NCBI GenBank assembly: GCA_017472685.1
Contig: JAFUOO010000014.1
Location: 1-45,038, forward strand
DNA: 45,038 bases
Source: Clostridia bacterium
GTDB lineage: Bacteria > Bacillota > Clostridia > UMGS1883
Direction: 5' to 3'
Both the position numbers and the translations under genes were made by a program. The notes under the pieces were generated by a model. The model saw only the letters and a program-made list of their open reading frames with translations, was not told the DNA's origin and ran no database searches. Of the stretch, positions 32,310 through 40,580 are shown piece by piece; within the stretch, counting starts at the first letter, position 1; each line of letters starts with the position of its first letter.

Positions 32310-34039
32310 TCTTCCTCACCTCTTTCCATCTGCGAATAATAAATTTCCTGATAAACGGAATTATTTTCCATAAGCTCATCATGAGTGCCCATGCCCACAA
32401 TCTGACCATTTTCCATAACGAGTATCTTGTCGGCATCTCTTACGGCTGAAATTCTCTGGGCAATAAGGATAAGTGTACTTTCACCCATTTCCTCGCGGAG
32501 AGTTTTTCTTATCTTGCCCTCAGTTGCAGTGTCAACCGCACTTGTGGAGTCGTCGAAAATAAGGATTTTAGGCTTTTTGATAAGTGCACGGGCAATTGAA
32601 AGCCTCTGCTTCTGACCACCTGAGAAGTTAACGCCTCGCTGACCGAGGATTGCATCGTAGCCGTCAGGGTTTTTGGCAATAAATTCAGCAGCCTGTGCTC
32701 TTTCAGCCGCTTCTCTTATCTCTTCCTCGGTTGCGTCCTCCTTACCCCAACGAAGGTTATCGGAAATAGTTCCCGTAAAGAGAATTACGCTCTGCAATAC
32801 CATGCCTATGCCTTCACGGAGAGTTTCAATGTCATAATTTCTTACATCGGTGCCGTCAACCAGTACCTGACCTGCCGTTACATCGTAAAGACGGGGAATG
32901 AGGTTAACAAGAGTTGATTTGCCCGAGCCTGTGGAGCCTAAAATTGCCAGTGTTTCGCCGGGCTCAACCGTAAAGGAAATGTTCTTTAAAACATCCTCGC
33001 CGCCTGCACCGCGGTAACGGAAGGAAACATTTTTGAACTCAACGCTGCCCTTTTCCACCTTAGCTGTTCTGGGCGCCTTGGGGTTTGTAATGTCAACCTT
33101 TTCGTCCAATACTTCGCTTATTCTCGCTGCAGATGCAGATGCACGGGAAAGAGACATGAACATCATGCTCATCATCATAATGGAGGAAAGAATTCTTGTT
33201 GCATACATAATGAATGCGGAAACATCACCCACCTGCATATCACCTGCACCAACAAGCTTTGCCCCAAACCACATGATAGCCACAACGGAAATGTTCATAA
33301 CAATTGAAACACCGGGCATCATGAGCGCCATAAGCTTGTGCGCACGGATTGAAATGTCAACATAGTCGTCGTTAGCCTCGCCGAAACGTTTGGTTTCGTG
33401 CTCTGCACGGTTGTACGCCTTGACAACTCTTATACCTGTTAAATTCTCCTGAATAACGGCGTTAACCTTGTCAAGCTTGCCCTGTACAACCTTAAAGAGC
33501 GGGAATGTCTTTTTGATGTTGAATGCAATAATGCACACAATGAGGGGTATGGCAATAAGGAAAATAACAGCCAGCTGAGGCTGAAGCCTTACTGCATAGA
33601 TAATACCGCCCACAAAAAGCATGGGTGAACGCACCATCATACGAAGCGCCATGCCCACAATGTTCTGGAGCATTACAACGTCGTTTGTTGTTCTTGTAAC
33701 AAGACTTGCCGTTGAAAATTTGTCAATATTGGCAAAGGAAAACTCCTGTATCTTTTTATAGATATCGTCACGGAGCTTGTAGCCAAAATACTGGCTTGCC
33801 TTTGTTGCAAAATAGCCGCAGCCTACGCCGCCAATCATGCCCACAACGGCAACACCCATCATTTCAATACCTTTTTCAAGTATGTACATATAACCTCTGC
33901 CGCCGCGGATACCTATGTCAACAATGTCGCTCATGATGTCGGGCTGGCGCAGGTCACAGAAAACCTCAAGTATCATTAAAACGGGTGCAAGTATAACCCA
34001 TATCCATGCCCCGTTAAGATATTTTAAATATCTTTTCAT
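32306..34039 (-). CDS. ABC exporter subunit with fused permease and ATPase (first half of heterodimer)
   Basis: A 577-residue half-exporter. Six helices are followed by an ATPase with Walker A LGSTGSGKST, canonical signature FSGGQKQR and Walker B ILIFDDSTSA, in which the catalytic Glu is Asp. The H-loop reads IAQRISAV, so Gln replaces the switch His. These changes are typical of the degenerate-site subunit of heterodimeric exporters such as TM287/288. It overlaps the MarR gene stop by 4 bp (ATGA) and is translated with the downstream partner. Confidence 0.93.
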   Translation of the reverse strand: MKRYLKYLNGAWIWVILAPVLMILEVFCDLRQPDIMSDIVDIGIRGGRGYMYILEKGIEMMGVAVVGMIGGVGCGYFATKASQYFGYKLRDDIYKKIQEFSFANIDKFSTASLVTRTTNDVVMLQNIVGMALRMMVRSPMLFVGGIIYAVRLQPQLAVIFLIAIPLIVCIIAFNIKKTFPLFKVVQGKLDKVNAVIQENLTGIRVVKAYNRAEHETKRFGEANDDYVDISIRAHKLMALMMPGVSIVMNISVVAIMWFGAKLVGAGDMQVGDVSAFIMYATRILSSIMMMSMMFMSLSRASASAARISEVLDEKVDITNPKAPRTAKVEKGSVEFKNVSFRYRGAGGEDVLKNISFTVEPGETLAILGSTGSGKSTLVNLIPRLYDVTAGQVLVDGTDVRNYDIETLREGIGMVLQSVILFTGTISDNLRWGKEDATEEEIREAAERAQAAEFIAKNPDGYDAILGQRGVNFSGGQKQRLSIARALIKKPKILIFDDSTSAVDTATEGKIRKTLREEMGESTLILIAQRISAVRDADKILVMENGQIVGMGTHDELMENNSVYQEIYYSQMERGEEE

Positions 34040-34473
34040 GCCTTTTCCTCCATTTCTAAAATGCTTTTTAAACTGTCGCGTTTTTTTGTAAGAAGCTTTT
34101 TAAAGCTTTCAATTTCATCTTTGGAAAAATCCTCGTAAATTTTCTTTTCCATTTCTTCAATTGCCTCGTCGCACTTTTTCTGTACCTCGAGCCCCTTTTG
34201 GGTTATGTACACCCGCATTATACGAAGGTCCTTTTCGTCACTGCGCCTTTCAACAAGCCCGTTTTTCTCCATTGTCTGGAGCATAACGGTAACAGTTGCC
34301 GCCGTCAGGTGCTCAAGCTTTGCAATGTCTGACTGCTTGCACCCGTCATTTAATGACAAATGCTTCAATATAGGCGGTTGCCCTTTTCCCAATCCGAACT
34401 GTGACAAGGTCTGATGAAATACGGTAAAATGAAGCCTGTTGACCTCGCGTACAAGCTTTTCAACCTCTCTCAT
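34036..34473 (-). CDS. MarR-family transcriptional regulator
   Basis: A 145-residue winged-helix regulator. The wHTH spans about residues 30-100, with CKQSDIAKLEHLTAATVTVM as the recognition region and the wing VERRSDEKDLRIMRVYIT, the most typical MarR signature. The C-terminal helices dimerise. ATG at 34473 is chosen because GGGAGG lies 7 bases upstream. It is the first gene of the exporter operon, and two TTAGCATACTAA sites lie over its promoter. It therefore most likely represses itself and the ABC genes until a ligand binds. Confidence 0.92.
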   Translation of the reverse strand: MREVEKLVREVNRLHFTVFHQTLSQFGLGKGQPPILKHLSLNDGCKQSDIAKLEHLTAATVTVMLQTMEKNGLVERRSDEKDLRIMRVYITQKGLEVQKKCDEAIEEMEKKIYEDFSKDEIESFKKLLTKKRDSLKSILEMEEKA

Positions 34474-34493
34474 TATGCACCTCCCGATTTTAG

Positions 34494-34519
34494 TTAGCAT
34501 ACTAATTTTAGCATACTAA
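34494..34519. promoter_or_regulatory. Tandem MarR operators
   Basis: Two identical 12-bp imperfect palindromes TTAGCATACTAA (34494-34505 and 34508-34519) are spaced 14 bp centre to centre. They are embedded in a larger TAGTTAG/CTAACTA dyad and cover the -10 box and spacer of the operon promoter. Confidence 0.75.
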
Positions 34520-34533
34520 CTATTTAATGTCAA
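34505..34533 (-). promoter_or_regulatory. Promoter of the marR-ABC operon
   Basis: On the minus strand, TTGACA (34528-34533), a 17-bp spacer and TAAAAT (34505-34510), about 30 bp upstream of the ATG. Confidence 0.85.
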
Positions 34534-34573
34534 TAGGGATTGACACATGTGTTACAATATTATTGGTGATAAT

Positions 34574-35038
34574 ATGAAACAAACAACTTTATGCTACATT
34601 GAAAAGGACCATAAGTATCTTATGCTCCATCGCACTAAAAAAGAAAACGACATGAATAAGGACAAATGGATTGGCATCGGCGGCAAATTGGAAGAGGGCG
34701 AAACAGTGCTTGACTGTGTGCTTCGCGAAGCATACGAGGAAACGGGGCTTACTTTGCATAACCCTACCTACCGCGGTGTTATTTACTTTCGAAACAGCTA
34801 TTATTATGATGAAGATATGCACCTTTTCACCTGCAGCAGCTTTTCGGGAGAAATAAAGGAATGCGACGAGGGCAATTTAGAGTGGATTGATATAGACGAT
34901 TTATATAACCTCACCTTGTGGGAGGGTGACAAAATCTTTTTAGATGCTCTCCGCCGCAATGACCCGTTTTTCTACTTAACCCTTAACTACGAAAAGGACA
35001 CTTTAATAAGCCACGAAATGAAATACGGCGATGCATAA
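34574..35038 (+). CDS. Nudix hydrolase, MutT/8-oxo-dGTP diphosphatase-like
   Basis: A 154-residue Nudix protein with the complete box GGKLEEGETVLDCVLREAYEETGL (read as GGKLEEGE, then REAYEETGL). It would cleave nucleoside diphosphate-X compounds; 8-oxo-dGTP is the usual guess for this subgroup with N-terminal TTLCYIEKDHKYLMLHR. ATG at 34574 matches the family N-terminus, although its ribosome binding site is weak (GGTGA). The longer frame from 34547 has no better site. It is divergent from the MarR operon. Its stop lies in the loop of the following terminator. Confidence 0.9.
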   Translation: MKQTTLCYIEKDHKYLMLHRTKKENDMNKDKWIGIGGKLEEGETVLDCVLREAYEETGLTLHNPTYRGVIYFRNSYYYDEDMHLFTCSSFSGEIKECDEGNLEWIDIDDLYNLTLWEGDKIFLDALRRNDPFFYLTLNYEKDTLISHEMKYGDA

Positions 35039-35053
35039 GCACCGCCGTATTTT
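35021..35053. terminator. Terminator spanning the Nudix gene stop codon
   Basis: Stem AAATACGGCG/CGCCGTATTT (35021-35030 with 35043-35052) with a 12-nt loop that contains the TAA stop. A short T-run follows on the plus strand and an A/T run on the other, so it may also serve the convergent gene ending at 35057. Confidence 0.8.
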
Positions 35054-35056
35054 AAT

Positions 35057-38000
35057 TTAGTTTAAACTTTTAAATTTTGCTTCACATTTGGGTGTAAGTG
35101 AAATGAGACTTTCAACCCACATTACTTTAACGTAGCTTCCGCTATCTGTAAAGTTAATGGTCTTGCTTTCTACAGCATCAAAAGCCGTCACTTCTATCAT
35201 TGTGTTTTGGTCGTTATACAGTGCCACAACAACCTTGCCCGTAAATTCACCCGTGAGAGTTACTGTCAACGGGTCAGTTCCGCTCAAGGTTATTTCCGGT
35301 TCTGCAGGAGCTTCAACAGTCGGTTCGGAAACTGTTACCACACAGAATGCTGTATGGTTTCCGTTATTGGCTTTGGCAACAATCACTGCCGTACCAACGC
35401 CAACGCCTACAACCATTCCTGCAGAAGAAACCATTGCCACGCCTTCATTAGTGCTTGACCATGTAACAGACTTATCTGTCGCATTTGAAGGAGCAACCGT
35501 TGCATTAAGCTGTTCAAAACCACCTATCGAAAGCTCTACACTCGTCTTATCAAGGCCTATACCTGTTGCCGGAACAGTTGTAGCCTTTACGGTAACAACA
35601 CATTTGGCGCTGAATCCGCCGTCTTCGGTTGTAACAGTAATTGTTGCATTTCCGGCACCAACCGCTGTTACCACGCCGTTTTCTACTGTTGCAACATTTT
35701 TATTAGATGATTTCCATGTTACATCTGCATTGCTTGCATCTTCAGGCGCAACTGTTGCAGCAAGCGTTACACTTTCTCTTGCTGTGAGTGAAACACTTGA
35801 CTTATCAAGACTTACTCCTGTTACATCAACTATAATTTCTTCATCATCAAGAACTGCAACTACCGCTTCTTCCGTGGTGAATGTTCTAATTTCACCATCT
35901 TTTGTCATTTGATATTCATATGTTGTTTCTGGATTGAGCATAGTAACGTCAACGGTATACTCACCGCTATTATTAACAATCTCCGTAATATAAATTTCAT
36001 CTGGATTCAATTTTTCCCAATATCTAATATACCGTGTGATACCTTCCCCCTCTCCGGAAACACAACCGCTCAATGTGGCTTCGTCACTTCCTACATTTTT
36101 GGCATCATAAGTAATCGCTTCAATTTCAGTATCAATACTTACAACCTCCATTGTAACAACAGAATTATCTGTCACGATAAAGTTATTACCCGCAATTTCT
36201 TCGCCATTAACATAAATTGTATCAACAGTGTAATCTGTATTAGCAGTTGTATTAACCTGTATTTCTTCACCGTCGTTAACAGTAAGTTTGTCTGTTTCAC
36301 CAAACAACATCATTGCATCGGTATTATCAAGATTTACGAGTGAGCCCTTTGCATTGTCATGTGCTTCAACCTTTACGTTATATATTTCTGTTTGCGGAAT
36401 AAACACAGCATGAATTACACAGTTATCCTGTAAAACGAATGTCGTTCCTACAATTTCTTCGCCGTTTACCGTTACTTTTTCTAAAAGATAGCCCTCATTC
36501 GGTGTAGCGGTAATCGTTACTGTCTCACCTGCGATTGCTCTTTCTTTATCAACCGCAAGTATGCCGTTTTCTGTTTGTAAAACACTTACCTCTTTCAAGT
36601 GAGTATAATACAAATCCGGAATCTCTCCGTCTTTTAAAATCCAAACCGCTTCTGCATTTTCTTTTATGTTCGCCAGTGACACGTATGCATTTAAACCAAG
36701 CAGACCGCTTTGAAATGCTACAGATTTAATTTTATCTTCTGATTTCAGAGTAGTTCTTTCATCCACACGAGTTGTTGCATTTAGAATTATTTTATCTATT
36801 GTATAACATTTTGTTATTTCCTGATTTGCCCAACAGCCAACATCGCCTGCCACGCCTCCGTATGAATACCCATAAAATTCACCATCTACGTATTCTTCCT
36901 TCGTACCGGATGTGCAAACGGCCTCTACGCTATCGACTAAGACAAGTGAACTTGATATTTTCAAAGGATTACTGTAAGAGTAGTGCAAGCTTCTTCCCAA
37001 TATGCCTCCGGCATATGAAAATTTTTTATAAGCTTTTGAAGAAATAATGCCCTCTACGTCTACAATACAATTTGTAATATACCCTGGGTTACTCGAATTT
37101 GCGCTGACTCCTCCTGCTGATAAAGTATGTAATGTACTTATTTTTGTACTGGTATTTTCAACTATTATTGATGCTCCGTCATATTTGCAATTTTCTACAA
37201 CGTCACATTGTGCTATTCCCGATGCATGTAATCGATTACTTGAAGTTTGTATAATGTATATACTATACGGAACTTCTTTTGAATTGTAAGCTATTGTCTC
37301 CTTATTGGTGAATTTAACTGCACAACTTTTTACAGCAGATGCATATGCCGTAATTCCTGCAAGTTCCATGACACAAGCAATATTCTGCTTATCAATCAAT
37401 CTCGGAGCTTCCACAAAGCAACGATCAACATTCCATTTTACATAGCCGGCTATTCCTCCTACATTTACCGAAATGTCTCCATAAATCGATTTAAATAATG
37501 TTTCTTCCGCAAAAATACTGCAATCCATTATATATCCCTCTGTGTTTCCGCAGATGCCACCAATATAAGCCTCATATACGTCACAATCCCATATATACGA
37601 TGATGTTACCGTGCAATTTGATATTGTTCCCAGATAAGAACTGTATCCGCACACCAATCCTATATTTGCCTTATTGGATAGATGCTCAACATTAGAGATA
37701 TTAAAGTTTTTTATATTAACATTTTTTATACTGGTATAAAAAACTGAGCCCACAAGTGCACCTATTGAAACGTAACTTTCCGCACCAATAGCTTCTATAT
37801 CTCCTGTTATAGTAACATTTTCCAATAAGGAGTTTTTTGTGTATCCAAACAAACCGATTTTTGTGTAATTATCTCCTGATATATATAACCCTGATATTGT
37901 ATAACCGGCACCATCAAAGCATCCTTTAAAATATTGATACGTGCCATCTCCTATGCCGATGGGAACCCATTCGCTATATCCTAAATCAATATTAGATATT

Positions 38001-39634
38001 AATTTATAATACTTATATTCAGGTTCCGTAGTTTGTGCATTCACATCCTTTGCAAGTAGCGCAAGCTCTCCAGAATTTGAAATCAAATATGGGTCATCCT
38101 CCGTTCCACTACCACCGGCATATGCTTTTGCCACATTTCCCGACCAGTTAGAACGTCCCCATACAGCATACAGTTTTGCGCTCTGCTCAAATTTGTATTC
38201 AGAATTCAGCTTATAATCAATGACACTTGAATTATTAACCAGAGACCACCCTTTTAGATAATAGCCTTCTCTTATAACATCATTTGGCATAATTGTTTTA
38301 TCGCCAAATGTCAAGGATACACTTTCGCATACTCCCTCACCGCCGTTAGCATCAAAGCTAATAGTATAAACCTCAGGCTCCCAAACTGCATATAAAACTA
38401 CATTAGCATTTGTATCAAACCTATCACCGTTAGAATATGCTACTTTAGAAGAAGACTTACCCGTAGCCCAGCCCAAGAACTTATATCCTTGTCTTTGCGG
38501 AATTACGTTAGATAATGTTAATGGCGTTCCCTGGATTTTAGTTTGATTCGACGGAGCGTTTGTACCGCCGTTAGCATTGTAGGAAACAGTATACGTATCT
38601 ACAATTCTAAAACTTTCGCACCGTGTACTTTTACTTTCATCTGTATTTTCGTTATAAATATAAAGTATTGCTTCGTACTCACCATTACTTAATCCTGTCA
38701 CTATATATTCTGCAGTCGACATATTATAATCATTATACCAACTGTCATTTTTATATAACTTTAGTGTATATTTTGTTGCATTGTTAACATCTTCTCTGTA
38801 AAATGTTGCCGTTCCTTTTGTTTTTTCAAAGGAACGTGTAAGTTTTGTATTTCCTAAAGGATAGCATTCAACACAGTTTGTTACGCTACTTTTTCCTACG
38901 TAACTTTTTGTTCCGCAAGAACAAACTCCATATCGTTCATGCGGATGATTATTCTCTACTGTAGTAACAAAAGAATGTGTATGTGTTGTAACAGGTTCTT
39001 TAACCTCGCCCGTATACTGTGAATGACCATTATTTTCAAAACATCTTATTGATCTAATCATTATTTCAGCGTTACCATATTTATTTTTTATATTGCCATT
39101 ATTTCCGCCAGGATCCAAAATATAAAGCTCTCCATTTTTAACAGTATCTGCAAGAACATAATGCCAGTGCTTTCCTTTATTGTCGGTATATCTTAATATG
39201 GAAATAATAACAGCATATCCTTTTTCCAGATTCTTTTTTACAATATCGATTCTCTCATCCTCGCTCTCATTGGAAAATTTAACCTCATTTCCAACCATAG
39301 ACATATTGGGTACAGCTTTATTCACCTTGCTCCAATAAAGTGCTCCGCCGCTAGTATATCCACCGCTATTATTCATTCTTGCCACAAAAATTCCAGGGTC
39401 AAAATCGTTTTCGTTTTCACACCCCAGCATAATGGCGGCCATTGCTAATGCCGTAGTTGTGCAGCCATATTTCTTTACTGTACAGGAACTTGCACCCAAC
39501 TTATAATTAGCCCATTGACCGCTATATTGTTTCCAACTCCTATAATCTGTAGTAGCCGATACTGGTATAGACGCAGGAATTATCGGTAAGGCTATAGCAA
39601 GTATCAGCAATATACTTAACACTTTCTTCAACAT
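35057..39634 (-). CDS. Giant secreted protein: C39-like peptidase, InlB-type repeats, beta-helix, Ig-like domains
   Basis: A 1525-residue secreted protein. A signal peptide (1-27) is followed by a C39-like papain-fold domain (about 30-205) with Cys58 in YGCTTTALAMA, His158 in HWHYVLAD and Asp174 in ILDPG. A four-Cys knuckle lies at 238-257. Next are two InlB B-repeats (about 348-495, GYKFLGWATG and GYYLKGWS) and a long GLUG/beta-helix-like stretch (about 504-1060). Two divergent InlB modules with ITATPNEGYLLEKVTVNGEE, a fibronectin-like segment and two Big_2 Ig domains (about 1271-1435) precede a C-terminal module. No LPxTG or SLH anchor is seen. ATG at 39634 has AAAGGAG. The gene is clearly more AT-rich than its surroundings, which suggests acquisition. 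It could be an adhesin or a processing protease. Confidence 0.85.
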   Translation of the reverse strand: MLKKVLSILLILAIALPIIPASIPVSATTDYRSWKQYSGQWANYKLGASSCTVKKYGCTTTALAMAAIMLGCENENDFDPGIFVARMNNSGGYTSGGALYWSKVNKAVPNMSMVGNEVKFSNESEDERIDIVKKNLEKGYAVIISILRYTDNKGKHWHYVLADTVKNGELYILDPGGNNGNIKNKYGNAEIMIRSIRCFENNGHSQYTGEVKEPVTTHTHSFVTTVENNHPHERYGVCSCGTKSYVGKSSVTNCVECYPLGNTKLTRSFEKTKGTATFYREDVNNATKYTLKLYKNDSWYNDYNMSTAEYIVTGLSNGEYEAILYIYNENTDESKSTRCESFRIVDTYTVSYNANGGTNAPSNQTKIQGTPLTLSNVIPQRQGYKFLGWATGKSSSKVAYSNGDRFDTNANVVLYAVWEPEVYTISFDANGGEGVCESVSLTFGDKTIMPNDVIREGYYLKGWSLVNNSSVIDYKLNSEYKFEQSAKLYAVWGRSNWSGNVAKAYAGGSGTEDDPYLISNSGELALLAKDVNAQTTEPEYKYYKLISNIDLGYSEWVPIGIGDGTYQYFKGCFDGAGYTISGLYISGDNYTKIGLFGYTKNSLLENVTITGDIEAIGAESYVSIGALVGSVFYTSIKNVNIKNFNISNVEHLSNKANIGLVCGYSSYLGTISNCTVTSSYIWDCDVYEAYIGGICGNTEGYIMDCSIFAEETLFKSIYGDISVNVGGIAGYVKWNVDRCFVEAPRLIDKQNIACVMELAGITAYASAVKSCAVKFTNKETIAYNSKEVPYSIYIIQTSSNRLHASGIAQCDVVENCKYDGASIIVENTSTKISTLHTLSAGGVSANSSNPGYITNCIVDVEGIISSKAYKKFSYAGGILGRSLHYSYSNPLKISSSLVLVDSVEAVCTSGTKEEYVDGEFYGYSYGGVAGDVGCWANQEITKCYTIDKIILNATTRVDERTTLKSEDKIKSVAFQSGLLGLNAYVSLANIKENAEAVWILKDGEIPDLYYTHLKEVSVLQTENGILAVDKERAIAGETVTITATPNEGYLLEKVTVNGEEIVGTTFVLQDNCVIHAVFIPQTEIYNVKVEAHDNAKGSLVNLDNTDAMMLFGETDKLTVNDGEEIQVNTTANTDYTVDTIYVNGEEIAGNNFIVTDNSVVTMEVVSIDTEIEAITYDAKNVGSDEATLSGCVSGEGEGITRYIRYWEKLNPDEIYITEIVNNSGEYTVDVTMLNPETTYEYQMTKDGEIRTFTTEEAVVAVLDDEEIIVDVTGVSLDKSSVSLTARESVTLAATVAPEDASNADVTWKSSNKNVATVENGVVTAVGAGNATITVTTEDGGFSAKCVVTVKATTVPATGIGLDKTSVELSIGGFEQLNATVAPSNATDKSVTWSSTNEGVAMVSSAGMVVGVGVGTAVIVAKANNGNHTAFCVVTVSEPTVEAPAEPEITLSGTDPLTVTLTGEFTGKVVVALYNDQNTMIEVTAFDAVESKTINFTDSGSYVKVMWVESLISLTPKCEAKFKSLN

Positions 39635-39653
39635 AAACACTCCTTTATCCATT

Positions 39654-39674
39654 ATTATCCCAAAATGGGATAAT
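39654..39674. promoter_or_regulatory. Palindromic operator 1 in divergent XRE region
   Basis: Perfect palindrome ATTATCCCA-AAA-TGGGATAAT, lying 20 bp upstream of the giant gene's ATG. Confidence 0.7.
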
Positions 39675-39678
39675 ATTA

Positions 39679-39697
39679 GTATACCAAAACGGTATAC
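39679..39697. promoter_or_regulatory. Palindromic operator 2 in divergent XRE region
   Basis: Perfect palindrome GTATACC-AAAAC-GGTATAC, 22 bp upstream of the XRE start. It shares the pattern TAyCC-AAAA-GGrTA with operator 1, so both may bind the same protein. Confidence 0.7.
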
Positions 39698-39718
39698 CAA
39701 AGTCAAGGGGTGATGTAA

Positions 39719-39925
39719 ATGCGACTACGTGCTTTAAGGGAACAACGAAATATCTCTCAACTTAAGCTCGCTCTTGATTTAAACATGAATCAAAACACAA
39801 TCAGTCGCTACGAGACAGGTGTGCGCGAAGCAGACTATAGCACCCTCATCAAAATTGCTGATTATTTCAATGTATCAATCGACTATTTATTAGAGCGAAC
39901 AGAAAACCCCGACTTTCACAAATAA
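39719..39925 (+). CDS. XRE-family helix-turn-helix regulator (68 aa)
   Basis: A minimal HTH protein: MRLRALREQRNISQLKLALD, recognition helix NQNTISRYETG and IADYFNVSIDYLLERTENP, a classic Cro/C1-type fold in 68 residues. ATG at 39719 has AGGGGTG about 7-8 bases upstream. It is divergent from the giant secreted gene and two palindromes lie between them. It most likely represses both promoters. It has no effector domain, so what relieves repression is not visible. Confidence 0.92.
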   Translation: MRLRALREQRNISQLKLALDLNMNQNTISRYETGVREADYSTLIKIADYFNVSIDYLLERTENPDFHK

Positions 39926-39930
39926 TATAC

Positions 39931-39968
39931 AAAAAAGCTGTTTGCACCAAAAGTGCAAACAGCTTTTT
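39931..39968. terminator. Bidirectional terminator between XRE gene and kinase-like gene
   Basis: A long stem AAAAAGCTGTTTGCAC/GTGCAAACAGCTTTTT with loop CAAAA, and A and T runs on both sides. Confidence 0.93.
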
Positions 39969-39977
39969 AATGTTAAA

Positions 39978-40562
39978 TTACTTTATTAAGCTTTCAATAA
40001 TCTTCGCACAGCCCTCAATGCCGAATTTGGATGAGTCAAGACAAATATCATAGCTGTCTGCAACACCCCAACGCTTTGTGGAGTAGAAGTTGTAGTAATT
40101 TGCTCTTTCCTTGTCAATCCGTCTAACTCGCTTTTCAGCCTTGCCGGGGAGGACATCGTCACGGTCAATGGCTCTCTGTACTCTGTCTTCAAAGGGAGCA
40201 GTAATAAACACGTTTATTACATCGTCTCTTTCACGGAGCACATAGTCAGCACATCTGCCCACGATAACACAGCTTTCTCTTTCGGCAATCTTCTTGATAG
40301 TCTGCATCTGGGCAAGGAACACCTTGTGGTTAAGGGGCATCTCGCCGTGGTCATATTTTCCTGCAGAGAAGGAAAGGAATGCAGAAATGGGTTTTTCGTC
40401 AATCTTTTCAAACACTTCCTGACAAAGACCGCTCTCCTTTGCCGCTTCAATCAAAAGCTCGCTATTGTAGCATTTTACGCCTAAATCCTCGGCAATTTTC
40501 TGCCCAACCATTCTTCCGCCCGAGCCGTACTGACGACCGATAGTAATAATAAACTTTTTCAT
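39978..40562 (-). CDS. Cytidylate kinase-like family protein
   Basis: A 194-residue P-loop protein of the cytidylate_kin2 group. The N-terminal FIITIGRQYGSGGRMVGQKIA is the family's variant nucleotide loop. CVIVGRCADYVLRERDDVINVFI and RRIDKERANYYNFYSTKRWG follow, with the latter carrying lid Arg residues. These proteins are related to CMP kinase, but most have no assigned substrate; it should not be taken as the essential cmk. GAAAGGAG precedes the ATG, and the gene starts 18 bp after typA. Confidence 0.88.
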   Translation of the reverse strand: MKKFIITIGRQYGSGGRMVGQKIAEDLGVKCYNSELLIEAAKESGLCQEVFEKIDEKPISAFLSFSAGKYDHGEMPLNHKVFLAQMQTIKKIAERESCVIVGRCADYVLRERDDVINVFITAPFEDRVQRAIDRDDVLPGKAEKRVRRIDKERANYYNFYSTKRWGVADSYDICLDSSKFGIEGCAKIIESLIK

Positions 40563-40580
40563 AACCCTTCTCCTTTCTTT

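Noticed and set aside
35157..35912. Plus-strand open frame of 251 codons opposite the Ig-like domains
   Set aside because: Ser/Thr/Val-rich shadow of repeated Big_2 coding sequence, with no start signal.
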